A DNA stretch of 64,000 bases from Shewanella sp. AS1 (GCF_021412565.1 NZ_JAKCLJ010000001.1:310001-374000); one strand, 5' to 3'. Positions 18,333 to 26,627 are shown, counted from the stretch's first letter. Numbers and translations are program-made. Notes: generated from the sequence alone by a model not told the origin.

Positions 18333-19615
18333 TTTTCATTTTGTCTTGCCAGCGGCCAGTGGAGGCTAAATTGAGTGAGCCCAAGCTGACTGCTCAGTGT
18401 GACTGAACCTGAGTGACGCTCCATGATCCGCTCAATGATTGCCAGCCCTAATCCATGGCCTTTAGCACTGTTTTGTTCGGTTTGGCTGCGATAGAAAGGT
18501 TTGAAAATCTGCTGCTGTTCCTCTTTGCTGATCCCCGGCCCATCGTCAATCACAGATAAAGTCGCCATCGTTTCATCTTGGATTACCTCGACTCTGATAG
18601 CCTCTTTGGCGAAACGCTGGGCATTGATAACCAGATTTTGTAGCGCCCTTTCTATCAGGGCGGGATCGCCTATGATCTCGACCCTCTCAGCCTTAGGCAA
18701 AAATTGGATAGGGGTTGAGTTCAGTACCTGTAAACGGCCGATAGTTTGCGCTGTTAATTGAATTAATTCACAGGGCCCCATCGCGATGGTTTTTCGCTGA
18801 GACTCCAGGCTGGCATAGGTCAGCAACTCTTCAAGCAGGTCTTCCATCTCCTGCACATCTTGTTTCATCTCATCGAGGAACTGCTCCCGGCGCTGCACAT
18901 CTGTCTCTGGCCGACAATATTGCGGTAGCAGTGCGATTGCGAACTTGAGTCTTGCCAGTGGGGTTCTTATCTCGTGAGATACGGCGCTTGAGAGGTATTT
19001 CTGATTTTCTATCAGGGCGCGAATATGCCTGGCCATCTCATTAAAGGTACGTGCCAGCGGCTGGACCTGAGAGCGGGGCGGGAGCGAGATCTGGGTATCC
19101 CACTTGGCTTGTCCAAACTCAGCGGTTGCGCGCTTTAACCGCTTTAAGTCGCGCGAGAGTGGCCAGACCCAGATATAGACCACAAGCGCAAGTGAGGCAT
19201 AGAACAAGAGGGTGAGCGAGGTCCTTAAATTGCTTTTTGGATCTATCTCTACAGGTCCCATCATCAAGATATGCTGGTCATCCACCTTAATAAAATAGCG
19301 CTCACTGTCTTTGCTGTTGACGGTGACCAGCACGCTCTCCGATGAAAGTCGATCGCGATTAGCGAGCGCAACTTTATTACTGTTAAGTAGTCGCATCCGG
19401 TAATCGAGGGTTTGATTAATTTTAGCTAAATAGTCTCGCCGCTCATCTTCTGGTAGCAGAGCGAATAACTTTGCGAGGGCGATCAGTGGAGCATTGACCG
19501 GATCCTGCTGCTCACTGTTATCTATGCTGGTGTGCCAGAGATTATCCAGCGCCCAGCCTATGGAGAGTACACTCAGGCAGAGCAGCAGATAAAGGCTGAT
19601 AAAGAGTCGTTTCAC
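18329..19615 (-). CDS. Sensor histidine kinase (RstB/EnvZ-type)
   Basis: A 428-residue inner membrane sensor kinase. TM1 is at about residues 4-23. A periplasmic domain of about 105 residues follows, then TM2 (about 128-150), HAMP, a HisKA domain with phosphoacceptor His214 in SHEIRTPLARL, and HATPase_c with N-box LVINAQRF, G1 DDGPGI and G2 GHGLGLAII. The layout resembles RstB. It is the third gene of an operon with a DUF3019 protein and an OmpR-type regulator; a 94-base gap separates it from the regulator. The signal is unknown, but the co-transcribed secreted DUF3019 protein is a candidate accessory sensor. Confidence 0.92.
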   Translation of the reverse strand: MKRLFISLYLLLCLSVLSIGWALDNLWHTSIDNSEQQDPVNAPLIALAKLFALLPEDERRDYLAKINQTLDYRMRLLNSNKVALANRDRLSSESVLVTVNSKDSERYFIKVDDQHILMMGPVEIDPKSNLRTSLTLLFYASLALVVYIWVWPLSRDLKRLKRATAEFGQAKWDTQISLPPRSQVQPLARTFNEMARHIRALIENQKYLSSAVSHEIRTPLARLKFAIALLPQYCRPETDVQRREQFLDEMKQDVQEMEDLLEELLTYASLESQRKTIAMGPCELIQLTAQTIGRLQVLNSTPIQFLPKAERVEIIGDPALIERALQNLVINAQRFAKEAIRVEVIQDETMATLSVIDDGPGISKEEQQQIFKPFYRSQTEQNSAKGHGLGLAIIERIMERHSGSVTLSSQLGLTQFSLHWPLARQNEN

Positions 19616-19709
19616 TTAGCCATCCATTTCATCATAGCCCCCTCATTTAATAGGCTTTTAAATGGATAAAGCCCATTAAATCTGTGCATATTTGTGGCGT
19701 TATCTGAAG

Positions 19710-20423
19710 TTAATTATTCCAGGCTTCGGGAGCGAAAAGATAACCCTGACCCCAGACGGTTTTGATTCGAAAAGGTGTCTCGATATTGTCGCCGAGCTTT
19801 TTTCGCAGGCGTGAGATGCGCACATCGATTTTTCTGTCTTTGCCATCAAAATCGATATTGAGTAGGTATTGGTAGATGTATTGGCGACTCATTACTTGTC
19901 CCGCTTGTGAGGCGAGCAGCCAGAGGAGTTCAAACTCGTGGCTGGTTAAGTCCACCTCTTTTTCCTCTAAGCGTATGGTTTGGGATAAGGGATCTATGTG
20001 CAGCTTCCCAAAAAGTAATCCCTGGGTATTGGAGTGCTGGGGTTTGCTGTTACGCCGTAGTAAGTTATTGATCCTGGCGACTAAGAGCGCGGGATCGACC
20101 GGCTTCACTATGTAATCATCGGCGCCTAGTTCGAAGCCTTTGATCTGATCTTCGTTTGTGCCAAGGGCGCTCATCAGCAGGATAGAGCCGGCAAAATAGT
20201 CGGGCAGTTTTTCACACAGAGTTAATCCGTCTATGCCGGGAAGCATGATATCCATCAGTATGATATCGGGTTTATAGCTTATTAAGCGGGTCAGTACAGT
20301 ATCCCCTCGACGTTCGACTTCGACATGCATGCCATTAGATTTTAAGTAATCCACGATTAAGTTGGCTAAACGAATATCGTCTTCGACGAGTAATACTCTA
20401 TGGGGCGATTGTGCTTCAGTCAT
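19710..20423 (-). CDS. OmpR-family response regulator
   Basis: A 237-residue two-domain regulator. The receiver domain carries the acidic pocket at Asp15/Asp16, phosphoacceptor Asp58 (MDIMLPGIDG) and the KPVD lysine near 107. The C-terminal winged helix carries VDLTSHEFELLWLLASQ and ISRLRKKLGD. The ATG at 20423 shares its A with the stop codon of the DUF3019 gene (TAATG), and GGAG lies about nine bases upstream, so this start is preferred to in-frame codons 15 or 33 bases further upstream. It is probably phosphorylated by the kinase encoded next. Confidence 0.93.
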   Translation of the reverse strand: MTEAQSPHRVLLVEDDIRLANLIVDYLKSNGMHVEVERRGDTVLTRLISYKPDIILMDIMLPGIDGLTLCEKLPDYFAGSILLMSALGTNEDQIKGFELGADDYIVKPVDPALLVARINNLLRRNSKPQHSNTQGLLFGKLHIDPLSQTIRLEEKEVDLTSHEFELLWLLASQAGQVMSRQYIYQYLLNIDFDGKDRKIDVRISRLRKKLGDNIETPFRIKTVWGQGYLFAPEAWNN

Positions 20424-20833
20424 TAAAGTAGACTCCATGGGGTGTGATAGCGCCACCGATATTCAGGGTCGGAGGTGGGGGTGATTCTTAATCTTGATTT
20501 GTCTATGAATTGCTGAGTGTCAGCATCTATCATCTCAAATCGAATATCTTTGCTGGTTGCGATCTTGACAGTGTATGAGCCGGTTGTTTGGGCTTGAGTG
20601 CACCAAGGATGAAAGGTGCTGTTATCAGACTGGATGCAGATATGCCTTGGGCTGTCGATTATCCAGTTGAGGGTTAATTCAAGATTGCAAACCTCCTCTT
20701 CGCTTGAGGTTATACAAAAGCGGGGTGATAACGACAGTTTGCCATCGAGAGGGTCACTCTTGGCGTAAACACTATGGCTAAACGGCATAAGCAATAGAAG
20801 GGCTTGTACTCGTCGATAGCGGAGGCATCTCAT
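20423..20833 (-). CDS. DUF3019 secreted protein
   Basis: A 136-residue protein with a signal peptide (about residues 1-24, ending VYA before KSDPL). A compact beta-rich domain follows, with four cysteines (RFCITS, EVCNLE, HICIQS, PWCTQ) that probably form two disulfides. The pattern LSLSPRFCITSSEEEVC matches DUF3019, which I recall as largely confined to Shewanella and relatives. It overlaps the response regulator start by one base and heads a three-gene signalling operon. Function is unknown. A role as periplasmic sensor accessory or feedback inhibitor, in the way of CpxP, is only inference. Confidence 0.82.
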   Translation of the reverse strand: MRCLRYRRVQALLLLMPFSHSVYAKSDPLDGKLSLSPRFCITSSEEEVCNLELTLNWIIDSPRHICIQSDNSTFHPWCTQAQTTGSYTVKIATSKDIRFEMIDADTQQFIDKSRLRITPTSDPEYRWRYHTPWSLL

Positions 20834-21312
20834 ATAAATGAATACCTGTTAGTTGTGATAACAGAGGGAGTCGTGTTGGGATCTTGACTTGAAGTTGCGA
20901 CTAATTCCCTGTCGAACTCGGCGTCACGAGTTATAAAAATCATTTCCATATGCTCTCTACTACAAATTGTATGGTCATTCGAGTTTGATGGGGATTGTGT
21001 TACTACACGTTGCAATATCAATAAGTTATTGAGTCTTTATGACGACCAAATGAGCAATCATTATACCCATGACAACGTAAATAAAGGCATCCTATTCGCC
21101 AAGAAGTGTAAATTTTTTGTCACTAATTGCGTCAAGATACCTCAAGATGTAAAAGCAAAAATGCTTTTTTGGCGATCCTTTAAGCGTGGATTTTCAGTAT
21201 TTAAAGGGAATTTCATTGCTGGTGATAATTAATAAAAATATTTGTCATTCTGAAGTGGGGGAAGTACTAATTGTCAGCGAAGGGACCCATTACTGAGCCC
21301 CATGGTCTTGAT
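20834..21312. other. 479-base region upstream of the DUF3019 operon without a confident gene
   Basis: An AT-rich stretch between divergent DUF3019 and the YcxB-like gene's 3' end. It must contain the promoter of the DUF3019-regulator-kinase operon. It also holds a doubtful 67-codon frame (separate entry). I see no strong terminator or repeat. Confidence 0.5.
21029..21232 (+). CDS. Possible small basic protein (doubtful)
   Basis: A 67-codon frame with a TTG start, or a 60-codon frame from the ATG at 21050. The product is rich in Lys, Phe and Asn, with two cysteines (KKCKFFVTNC), and resembles nothing I recognise. No Shine-Dalgarno sequence precedes either start. Base composition is more AT-rich than the neighbours, so it may be a chance frame, a horizontally acquired remnant or a real small gene. 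Low confidence. Confidence 0.2.
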   Translation: MSLYDDQMSNHYTHDNVNKGILFAKKCKFFVTNCVKIPQDVKAKMLFWRSFKRGFSVFKGNFIAGDN

Positions 21313-21783
21313 TCAAATCTTGCTGCGGATAAAGTCACAGCAGGCATTGTCTAGGTAGCCTTTAGAGAGATATTGCTTCTGTTTGTTGATATAGAGCAGA
21401 AAGCCTTTCTCTGTCTCCTCAATCTTATCTATCTTTTGCCACGACAGGCTGGAGTTGATATAGAGGGAATGAGTCTTTATGCCTACCTCATCTAGGGTCA
21501 GTGTGGCCTTGTTACCAGACGCGCGGCTCCAGCTTTGACGAAGCAGCCACCAGGGGCGTTTAAATTTAATGCTTAAGGCCTCGAGTACGCCCAGGGCGAT
21601 AATGAACCAGGAGGCATAGTTATTTATCTGTGTCAGCAAGAGCCCTAAGCCTGTAATGAAGAAGATCAGCGCCTTAGTGTAGGGTTTTAGGCCGGGCGCC
21701 TGGTTGACCGACTCATCGAAACATTCGCTGTAGTAGGCTTTATCGAGTACAAATTCGGTGGTATAGCAAAAGGCAGTATTCAT
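21313..21783 (-). CDS. YcxB-like membrane protein
   Basis: A 156-residue protein starting at MNTAFCYTTEF; a start nine bases earlier is possible. Two transmembrane segments are seen in the middle (about 36-53, ALIFFITGLGLLLTQ, and about 57-75). A C-terminal soluble beta domain follows, with LTLDEVGIKTHS and SLSWQKIDKIEETEKGFLLYI, the pattern of the YcxB-like C-terminal domain. The family is uncharacterised. It is divergent from the rsuA-like gene. Confidence 0.68.
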   Translation of the reverse strand: MNTAFCYTTEFVLDKAYYSECFDESVNQAPGLKPYTKALIFFITGLGLLLTQINNYASWFIIALGVLEALSIKFKRPWWLLRQSWSRASGNKATLTLDEVGIKTHSLYINSSLSWQKIDKIEETEKGFLLYINKQKQYLSKGYLDNACCDFIRSKI

Positions 21784-21951
21784 AATCATCATAGGTGGCT
21801 CATTTTGCCCTATTGTAGTCGCAATTGTGGCACAGCCCTACCCATTTATGGGGCGTTGTGACTTGCTAAGGTTTCCCCTTTGGTGCGCGATTAGGGTAAA
21901 CTCGCCGCGCGGCGACAAAGCCTATGTACAAGTTTAAGATCTGGTGATGTG

Positions 21952-22683
21952 ATGGCTTCAAAGCGTTCAAGACTCGACAGATACCTGTGTAAGCAGTTGC
22001 AACTGCCTCAGAAACAGGTGCGGCATCTATTGCTGGAGGGCAGGGTGAGTGTCAATGGTCTGCTCGCCAAGTCTATGGATCTGCAGATAGATGAGTTCAG
22101 CCTTATCTTGCTGGACGGCAAGGTGATGCAGCAAAATGTTCCCCGCTACCTAATGTTGCATAAACCCGTAGGCGTGGTATGCGCCACTCAAGATCAGCAG
22201 CATACTACCGTCATAGATCTGCTGGGTGAGAAGGCCACAGCCGATCTGCATATTGTCGGACGTTTAGATCTCAACACCTCAGGTTTAGTGCTGCTTACCA
22301 ATGATGGCCGCTGGTCAAGGCGCATCATGTCACCCGAGCATAAGGTGGATAAATGTTATCGGGTGACACTGCAAAATCCCCTCGATGACGCTTATGTTAA
22401 GGCGTTTGCGACAGGCTTTTATTTCGGTTTTGAAGATATCACTACCCTGCCGGCAAAACTGGAGATCCTCACATCCCATAGCGCTTTAGTCACGCTACAG
22501 GAGGGGCGCTATCATCAGATAAAGCGTATGTTTGGTCGTTTTCGCAATCCAGTGGTGGGATTGCATCGCCTGTCTGTGGGAGATCTAAGGTTAGATACAG
22601 GCTTACAGGTGGGGGAGAGCCGTGCTCTTACGCCAGAGGAGGTCGCGCTTTTCATGCCAGCGTTTAGTCATCATGATAGATAG
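21952..22683 (+). CDS. rsuA: RsuA-family 16S rRNA pseudouridine synthase
   Basis: A 243-residue pseudouridine synthase of the RsuA/RluB/E/F branch. The N-terminal S4 RNA-binding domain (RLDRYLCKQL...LLLEGRVSVNG) is followed by a catalytic domain with the active Asp in GRLDLNTSGLVLLTNDG and by RYHQIKRMFG near the C-terminus. The size and the lack of a C-terminal extension favour RsuA (16S U516). A GTG directly before the ATG gives an alternative start one codon earlier. The Shine-Dalgarno sequence is weak. Confidence 0.88.
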   Translation: MASKRSRLDRYLCKQLQLPQKQVRHLLLEGRVSVNGLLAKSMDLQIDEFSLILLDGKVMQQNVPRYLMLHKPVGVVCATQDQQHTTVIDLLGEKATADLHIVGRLDLNTSGLVLLTNDGRWSRRIMSPEHKVDKCYRVTLQNPLDDAYVKAFATGFYFGFEDITTLPAKLEILTSHSALVTLQEGRYHQIKRMFGRFRNPVVGLHRLSVGDLRLDTGLQVGESRALTPEEVALFMPAFSHHDR

Positions 22684-22835
22684 TTAGCTAATTAAGTGAT
22701 TGCTAATTAAATAACTACTGACCAAGTAATAACTGACTAATTAAGTAAATCCTGAAAGTGTGACCGTCCCCCATAGTCCAGCAACAGATTGCCATGCTAT
22801 AAATATGAAACAACTTAGTTACATTTTTAGACATA

Positions 22836-23789
22836 ATGGGTAATCAGAACATCAAAAAGCTAAGCGAGCTCGACGTGTTTTGTTTGATGGTGTTTAAAGC
22901 CATTTTCCAAACCGGCCACGCGAATATTGCCGCTAAACAGCTCAATGTCTCAGCGCCTAAGATCAGCCGTTGTCTAAATACACTACGCGCGACCTTTGAT
23001 GATGAACTGTTTTATCGTCGTCAGCTGGGGCTCAAGCCTACGCCTCTGGCCGAGTTTCTTTTTGATCCCATCTGTCAGTTTTGCGACTCTGTGGCCAAGA
23101 TTGAGCAATCACTTCTTGAGCAGCCCAGTGAACAACATCCCCAATATATTAAGGTCGCTGTCACCTCTGTTATGCTATCGAGTCTTGCACTGGCATTTTC
23201 CCGCAGCAGCAAGCGTGAGCAGATGGGCAAGGTGCAGTTTGTTGCCTGGGACAATGATTCGGCCGATATGATCCATAATGGCGAGCTTGACTTTGGGGTC
23301 GCCTTCGATGCCTCAAGCGAACATCCGTTAGTGGTCTCATCCCTGGGTAGTATCTCAGAGGTGTGTTTTGCAGCCGCAGAAAACCATCCGATCTGGTTAA
23401 GCTCAGCAATCACCTTAGAAACTATCTGTGGCTATCACTTCCTCTGTCTCGATGGTAAAGGGTTTAATGATAAATTAGATCCTCTAGAAGTCTATGCTCG
23501 TCAAATTGGCCGGGAAATAGAGAATGTTTCTAGGGTGAATACCCGAATGGAGTGGTACAGTCATCTGTTGACCATGGATTCGGTCTCGTTTTTACCTTGC
23601 AGCGAAGCTGAGATAGCCCAGCGTTTACCTGGTCTCAGTGTAGCCAAGCTGCCCGCTGAGCAGGTGGCCTTGCTTCACGGTGAATGTATGTCCCCTCAAT
23701 TTCTGCTGATCGAGGCTCAACAAGAGTATCGCCGCTATTCAACTGAACAAAGACACTTGTTTATCGAGTTGATGAAATCTTTGTTTTAG
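22836..23789 (+). CDS. LysR-family transcriptional regulator
   Basis: A 317-residue LysR-type regulator. The N-terminal winged helix carries FQTGHANIAAKQLNVSAPKISRCLNTLRATFDDELFYR, the classical helix-turn-helix order. The C-terminal ligand-binding domain runs from about residue 95 to 300. It lies directly upstream of, and in the same orientation as, the decahaem cytochrome gene, with 217 bases between them. Those 217 bases hold a perfect palindrome that could be its operator. The effector is unknown. The specificity helix (SAPKISR) is unusual compared with the common TQPAVSR. Confidence 0.93.
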   Translation: MGNQNIKKLSELDVFCLMVFKAIFQTGHANIAAKQLNVSAPKISRCLNTLRATFDDELFYRRQLGLKPTPLAEFLFDPICQFCDSVAKIEQSLLEQPSEQHPQYIKVAVTSVMLSSLALAFSRSSKREQMGKVQFVAWDNDSADMIHNGELDFGVAFDASSEHPLVVSSLGSISEVCFAAAENHPIWLSSAITLETICGYHFLCLDGKGFNDKLDPLEVYARQIGREIENVSRVNTRMEWYSHLLTMDSVSFLPCSEAEIAQRLPGLSVAKLPAEQVALLHGECMSPQFLLIEAQQEYRRYSTEQRHLFIELMKSLF

Positions 23790-23806
23790 CCCTTCATGTT
23801 CAAATA

Positions 23807-23828
23807 AATTGTGACCTGATTCTCATTA
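23807..23828 (+). promoter_or_regulatory. Candidate CRP-binding site upstream of the decahaem cytochrome
   Basis: Within this 22-mer the core TGTGA-CCTGAT-TCTCA has both half-sites with one mismatch (TCTCA for TCACA). I count 15 of 22 matches to the E. coli CRP consensus. CRP is known to control anaerobic respiration genes in Shewanella. The site is about 180 bases before the start codon. Confidence 0.45.
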
Positions 23829-23835
23829 TCCGCTT

Positions 23836-23868
23836 GAAATTAAGGTTAATTTCAGATTGCGAAATTAA
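23836..23868 (+). promoter_or_regulatory. Palindrome plus third half-site, candidate LysR operator
   Basis: GAAATTAA-GG-TTAATTTC (23836-23853) is a perfect 8-2-8 inverted repeat. A third GAAATTAA follows at 23861-23868, spaced 25 bases from the first. This palindrome-plus-offset half-site arrangement is typical of LysR recognition and activation sites, and it sits between the LysR gene and its probable target. Confidence 0.5.
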
Positions 23869-24006
23869 CCATTTCAAATTTTGCAATTTTTGTTAACGAA
23901 TCTTTAAATTGCAGTCACATAGTTAAATCAATTAACTAACATTTTGTTCTCACATCCTTATATTTAAGGTACTGCAATAGCAGAAATACCTAGAAAGGGA
24001 TATGAG

Positions 24007-26298
24007 ATGAAAAAAAATAATAGAACACTACTCGCCATGGCACTCATGTGTGCCTTAGGCGTAAGCGCGTGTGGCGATGGTAAAGACGGTAAAGACGGCG
24101 CCGATGGTCTTCCTGGCGATCCTGGAACACCTGGTGCAGGAGCTGGCTTAACTGTTGATACTGTAGAATCAGCCGCCGATTTCATTTTAACTCTAGATCC
24201 TGCCGATATCGTAGTAGTGGGGAGTGATGACTTCACTATTAAGTTCACCGCGACAGGTAAAGACAGTAAAGGAGACGATGTTCCATTTACCGGCCTGGAA
24301 AGAGTGGCACTCTATGTGACTAATCAGGTTGCCAATGACACAGGCACAGGCGCACCTATGGTGTGGTCAAACAATGCAATGGTAAACAGTTTCGGCACCA
24401 GCATGTATTGTAACCTAGATGGCCAAACGACAGACCGTCAGGGCAATGTGGTTGAGGCTTGTACCTTAGTTGAGGATGCTGATAATCCAGGAACTTACAC
24501 AGGTACCTGGGAACACGATGGCAATGCGCCTGTGGTCAGTGCTAACGGCGATCCCAACAGCTTATTCCGTGTGATGATCCGTAGCTATGATGTGACCAAT
24601 AGCGCAGGTGTCGGCATCAGTGATAAGTTGTTATCTACTCCGCTGGACTTTATTCCAGCAACTGGCGCTCTGGCTGTTTCAGAAAAAGATGCCGTGTCCA
24701 GTGCCGCCTGTATCCAGTGTCACAGTGCACTTGATGGTTATGATGCCGCCGATGGCCGTATTGCTAACATTGAAGCCCACCATAACTATCAGAAAGTGGA
24801 AAATTGTGTCGCCTGTCATAACCCTGCTTATGCTTCCGATCAAACCGATCCCGCAATCGGCTTCAACGTTAACTTCAATGCTATGATCCACACCATCCAT
24901 GCCGGTGGTCATCTGGCTGAGTTTGGCGTACTGAAAGGCGAAGCATTGGATAACTTCGGTGAAGTGCATTTCCCTGCGGAAATGAACGAATGTACCGTGT
25001 GTCATGACAATGGCGACCAGTGGAAAACCAATGTCTATGCTGAAGCTTGTACCTCTTGTCACATGACGGTAGATCTCACCACAGGTACTGGCCACGCGGG
25101 TATTGTGCCTGCAAATGACACAGCTTGTGTGGGCTGTCACGGTGCAGGTAGCTTAAGCCCTGAAGTGGCGCATAGAGTGGGAGAGCGTGAGTCTGCAGCA
25201 TCTGGTTTTGTGCTGGATTTCACCGATGCCACAGTATCAGGTACAACTCTGACTATCACAGCAAATGTTACCCTAAATGGTGCTGCTATTCCTGATGGTA
25301 CTGACTTGAGTGAGTACATGGTATCCGATACCCGCGGTATCTTGGCGGGTAATCTAGAAGCTGACGGTACACCAAATCGTGGGTTAGGTATGTCAGTATT
25401 AACTGACCAAGTTAGCCTTACCGGTGGTGTGTTAACAGTGGCTAAAGACTTCTCGGCAATCGCGAGCCCCAATAGTCTAACTGGCCCTATCTATGTTACC
25501 GCTGAGGTGCAGGTTTGCTCTGAAGGTGACATGGTGGTTAAGTGTACTCAAGATGCCAATGGTAATATTGAGCAGCTACCACTCGCTAACAGCGCACCTA
25601 TCAAGTACTTCAACCTGACCGATCCAAATGCGGCTGAACTCAAAGCGCGTATGGATGATCCAGACCGTGTAACAGTGAGCGAAGCGCAGTGTAACACCTG
25701 TCATGGTAACTTGACTCACGTTAAGGGCACCCATGGTGTTACTGAGTTTACTCAATGTATGGATTGCCATAATAACCGATGGTATGACCCTAGCCGTCCA
25801 GGTTCTTTCCACTCTAATGCCGTCTATGACACAGGCACAGTTGATGCCAATGGCGATAAGGTGTTCGCACCAATTGACGGTGTCACCTTCTCTAACCGTG
25901 ACTTGATGACTGTGGCGCACCGTTTCCACGCAGGTAACTGGGACGGTGGTGGAATCTATAAGAATGAGGATATGGAAGTCCATGGCTATCCCGCTGCCGC
26001 AACCGATTGTCAGGCTTGTCACAAAGAAGATGCGGTATTCTTCGCAGCTGACGGTGGCTTGACCTCTGGTAAGCGTTCTATCCAGGTGAGTACTACCGAG
26101 TATATCTCGCCAGTTGCTGAGTCTTGCCGCTCTTGTCACATCAGTGCATCAGCCTTGGCTCACTTCAAGAGTAACGGCGCGACAGTCGAAGGCAGCCCTG
26201 ATACCACAGCTGACTTACCAGTCGAGTCTTGTGCAACCTGTCACGCCGAAGGTAAGACCTATGGTGTAGATATCATGCACGCTGGAGGAGCACACTAA
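24007..26298 (+). CDS. Decahaem c-type outer membrane cytochrome, OmcA/MtrC family
   Basis: A 763-residue lipoprotein with ten CXXCH haem sites whose first Cys is at residues 235, 267, 329, 348, 374, 562, 584, 668, 707 and 742. They form two pentahaem clusters separated by a beta domain, the split architecture of MtrC, MtrF and OmcA. The lipobox is GVSAC with Cys22. The next residues are a collagen-like Gly-X-Y run (about 23-46). Cys504 and Cys513 form a CX8C pair in the third domain, as in MtrF/MtrC. Likely role: cell-surface electron transfer to minerals, flavins or other extracellular acceptors. No mtrA/mtrB-type partners are adjacent, so it would have to use a porin-cytochrome conduit encoded elsewhere. 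Confidence 0.93.
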   Translation: MKKNNRTLLAMALMCALGVSACGDGKDGKDGADGLPGDPGTPGAGAGLTVDTVESAADFILTLDPADIVVVGSDDFTIKFTATGKDSKGDDVPFTGLERVALYVTNQVANDTGTGAPMVWSNNAMVNSFGTSMYCNLDGQTTDRQGNVVEACTLVEDADNPGTYTGTWEHDGNAPVVSANGDPNSLFRVMIRSYDVTNSAGVGISDKLLSTPLDFIPATGALAVSEKDAVSSAACIQCHSALDGYDAADGRIANIEAHHNYQKVENCVACHNPAYASDQTDPAIGFNVNFNAMIHTIHAGGHLAEFGVLKGEALDNFGEVHFPAEMNECTVCHDNGDQWKTNVYAEACTSCHMTVDLTTGTGHAGIVPANDTACVGCHGAGSLSPEVAHRVGERESAASGFVLDFTDATVSGTTLTITANVTLNGAAIPDGTDLSEYMVSDTRGILAGNLEADGTPNRGLGMSVLTDQVSLTGGVLTVAKDFSAIASPNSLTGPIYVTAEVQVCSEGDMVVKCTQDANGNIEQLPLANSAPIKYFNLTDPNAAELKARMDDPDRVTVSEAQCNTCHGNLTHVKGTHGVTEFTQCMDCHNNRWYDPSRPGSFHSNAVYDTGTVDANGDKVFAPIDGVTFSNRDLMTVAHRFHAGNWDGGGIYKNEDMEVHGYPAAATDCQACHKEDAVFFAADGGLTSGKRSIQVSTTEYISPVAESCRSCHISASALAHFKSNGATVEGSPDTTADLPVESCATCHAEGKTYGVDIMHAGGAH

Positions 26299-26368
26299 TA
26301 AAACAGATATCCATTTGATCCATTTTTAGTGAGTACCCTGCAACTTGCTCACTGACCTTGCAAAACTT

Positions 26369-26395
26369 GGGGCCTGATTCAGGCCCCCTTTTTTT
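26369..26395 (+). terminator. Strong terminator after the decahaem cytochrome gene
   Basis: GGGGCCT / AGGCCCC with a five-base loop is followed by C and seven T residues, 70 bases after the stop codon. Confidence 0.9.
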
Positions 26396-26410
26396 GTCTC
26401 GGTTTTATGG

Positions 26411-26530
26411 AAAGGGGGAGAGGGGAGCGGGGAAGCGGGGAAGCGGGGAACGAGGAGCGGGGAACGAGGAGCGGGGAACGAGGAGCGGGGAACGAGGAGC
26501 GGGGAACGAGGAAGTGGGGAACGAGGAAGC
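26411..26530. repeat. G-rich tandem array, 14-bp unit
   Basis: Four exact units of GAGGAGCGGGGAAC (26452-26507) are followed by a 15-base variant (26508-26522) and a partial unit. They are preceded by shorter GGGGAAGC-type units (26426-26450). The array is purine-only apart from C on this strand. It lies between the cytochrome terminator and a second, 7-bp array. Confidence 0.92.
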
Positions 26531-26551
26531 ATAAGTCTTAAGCTGTAAGCG

Positions 26552-26593
26552 AGAATCTAGAATCTAGAATCTAGAATCTAGAATCTAGAATCT
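26552..26593. repeat. Six copies of a 7-bp unit AGAATCT
   Basis: AGAATCT is repeated six times without error, which creates overlapping TCTAGA palindromes at each junction. It lies 60 bases before the transporter terminator. Confidence 0.95.
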
Positions 26594-26627
26594 GGTATCG
26601 AGGAGCAGGAGCGAGATGGCGTCAGTT

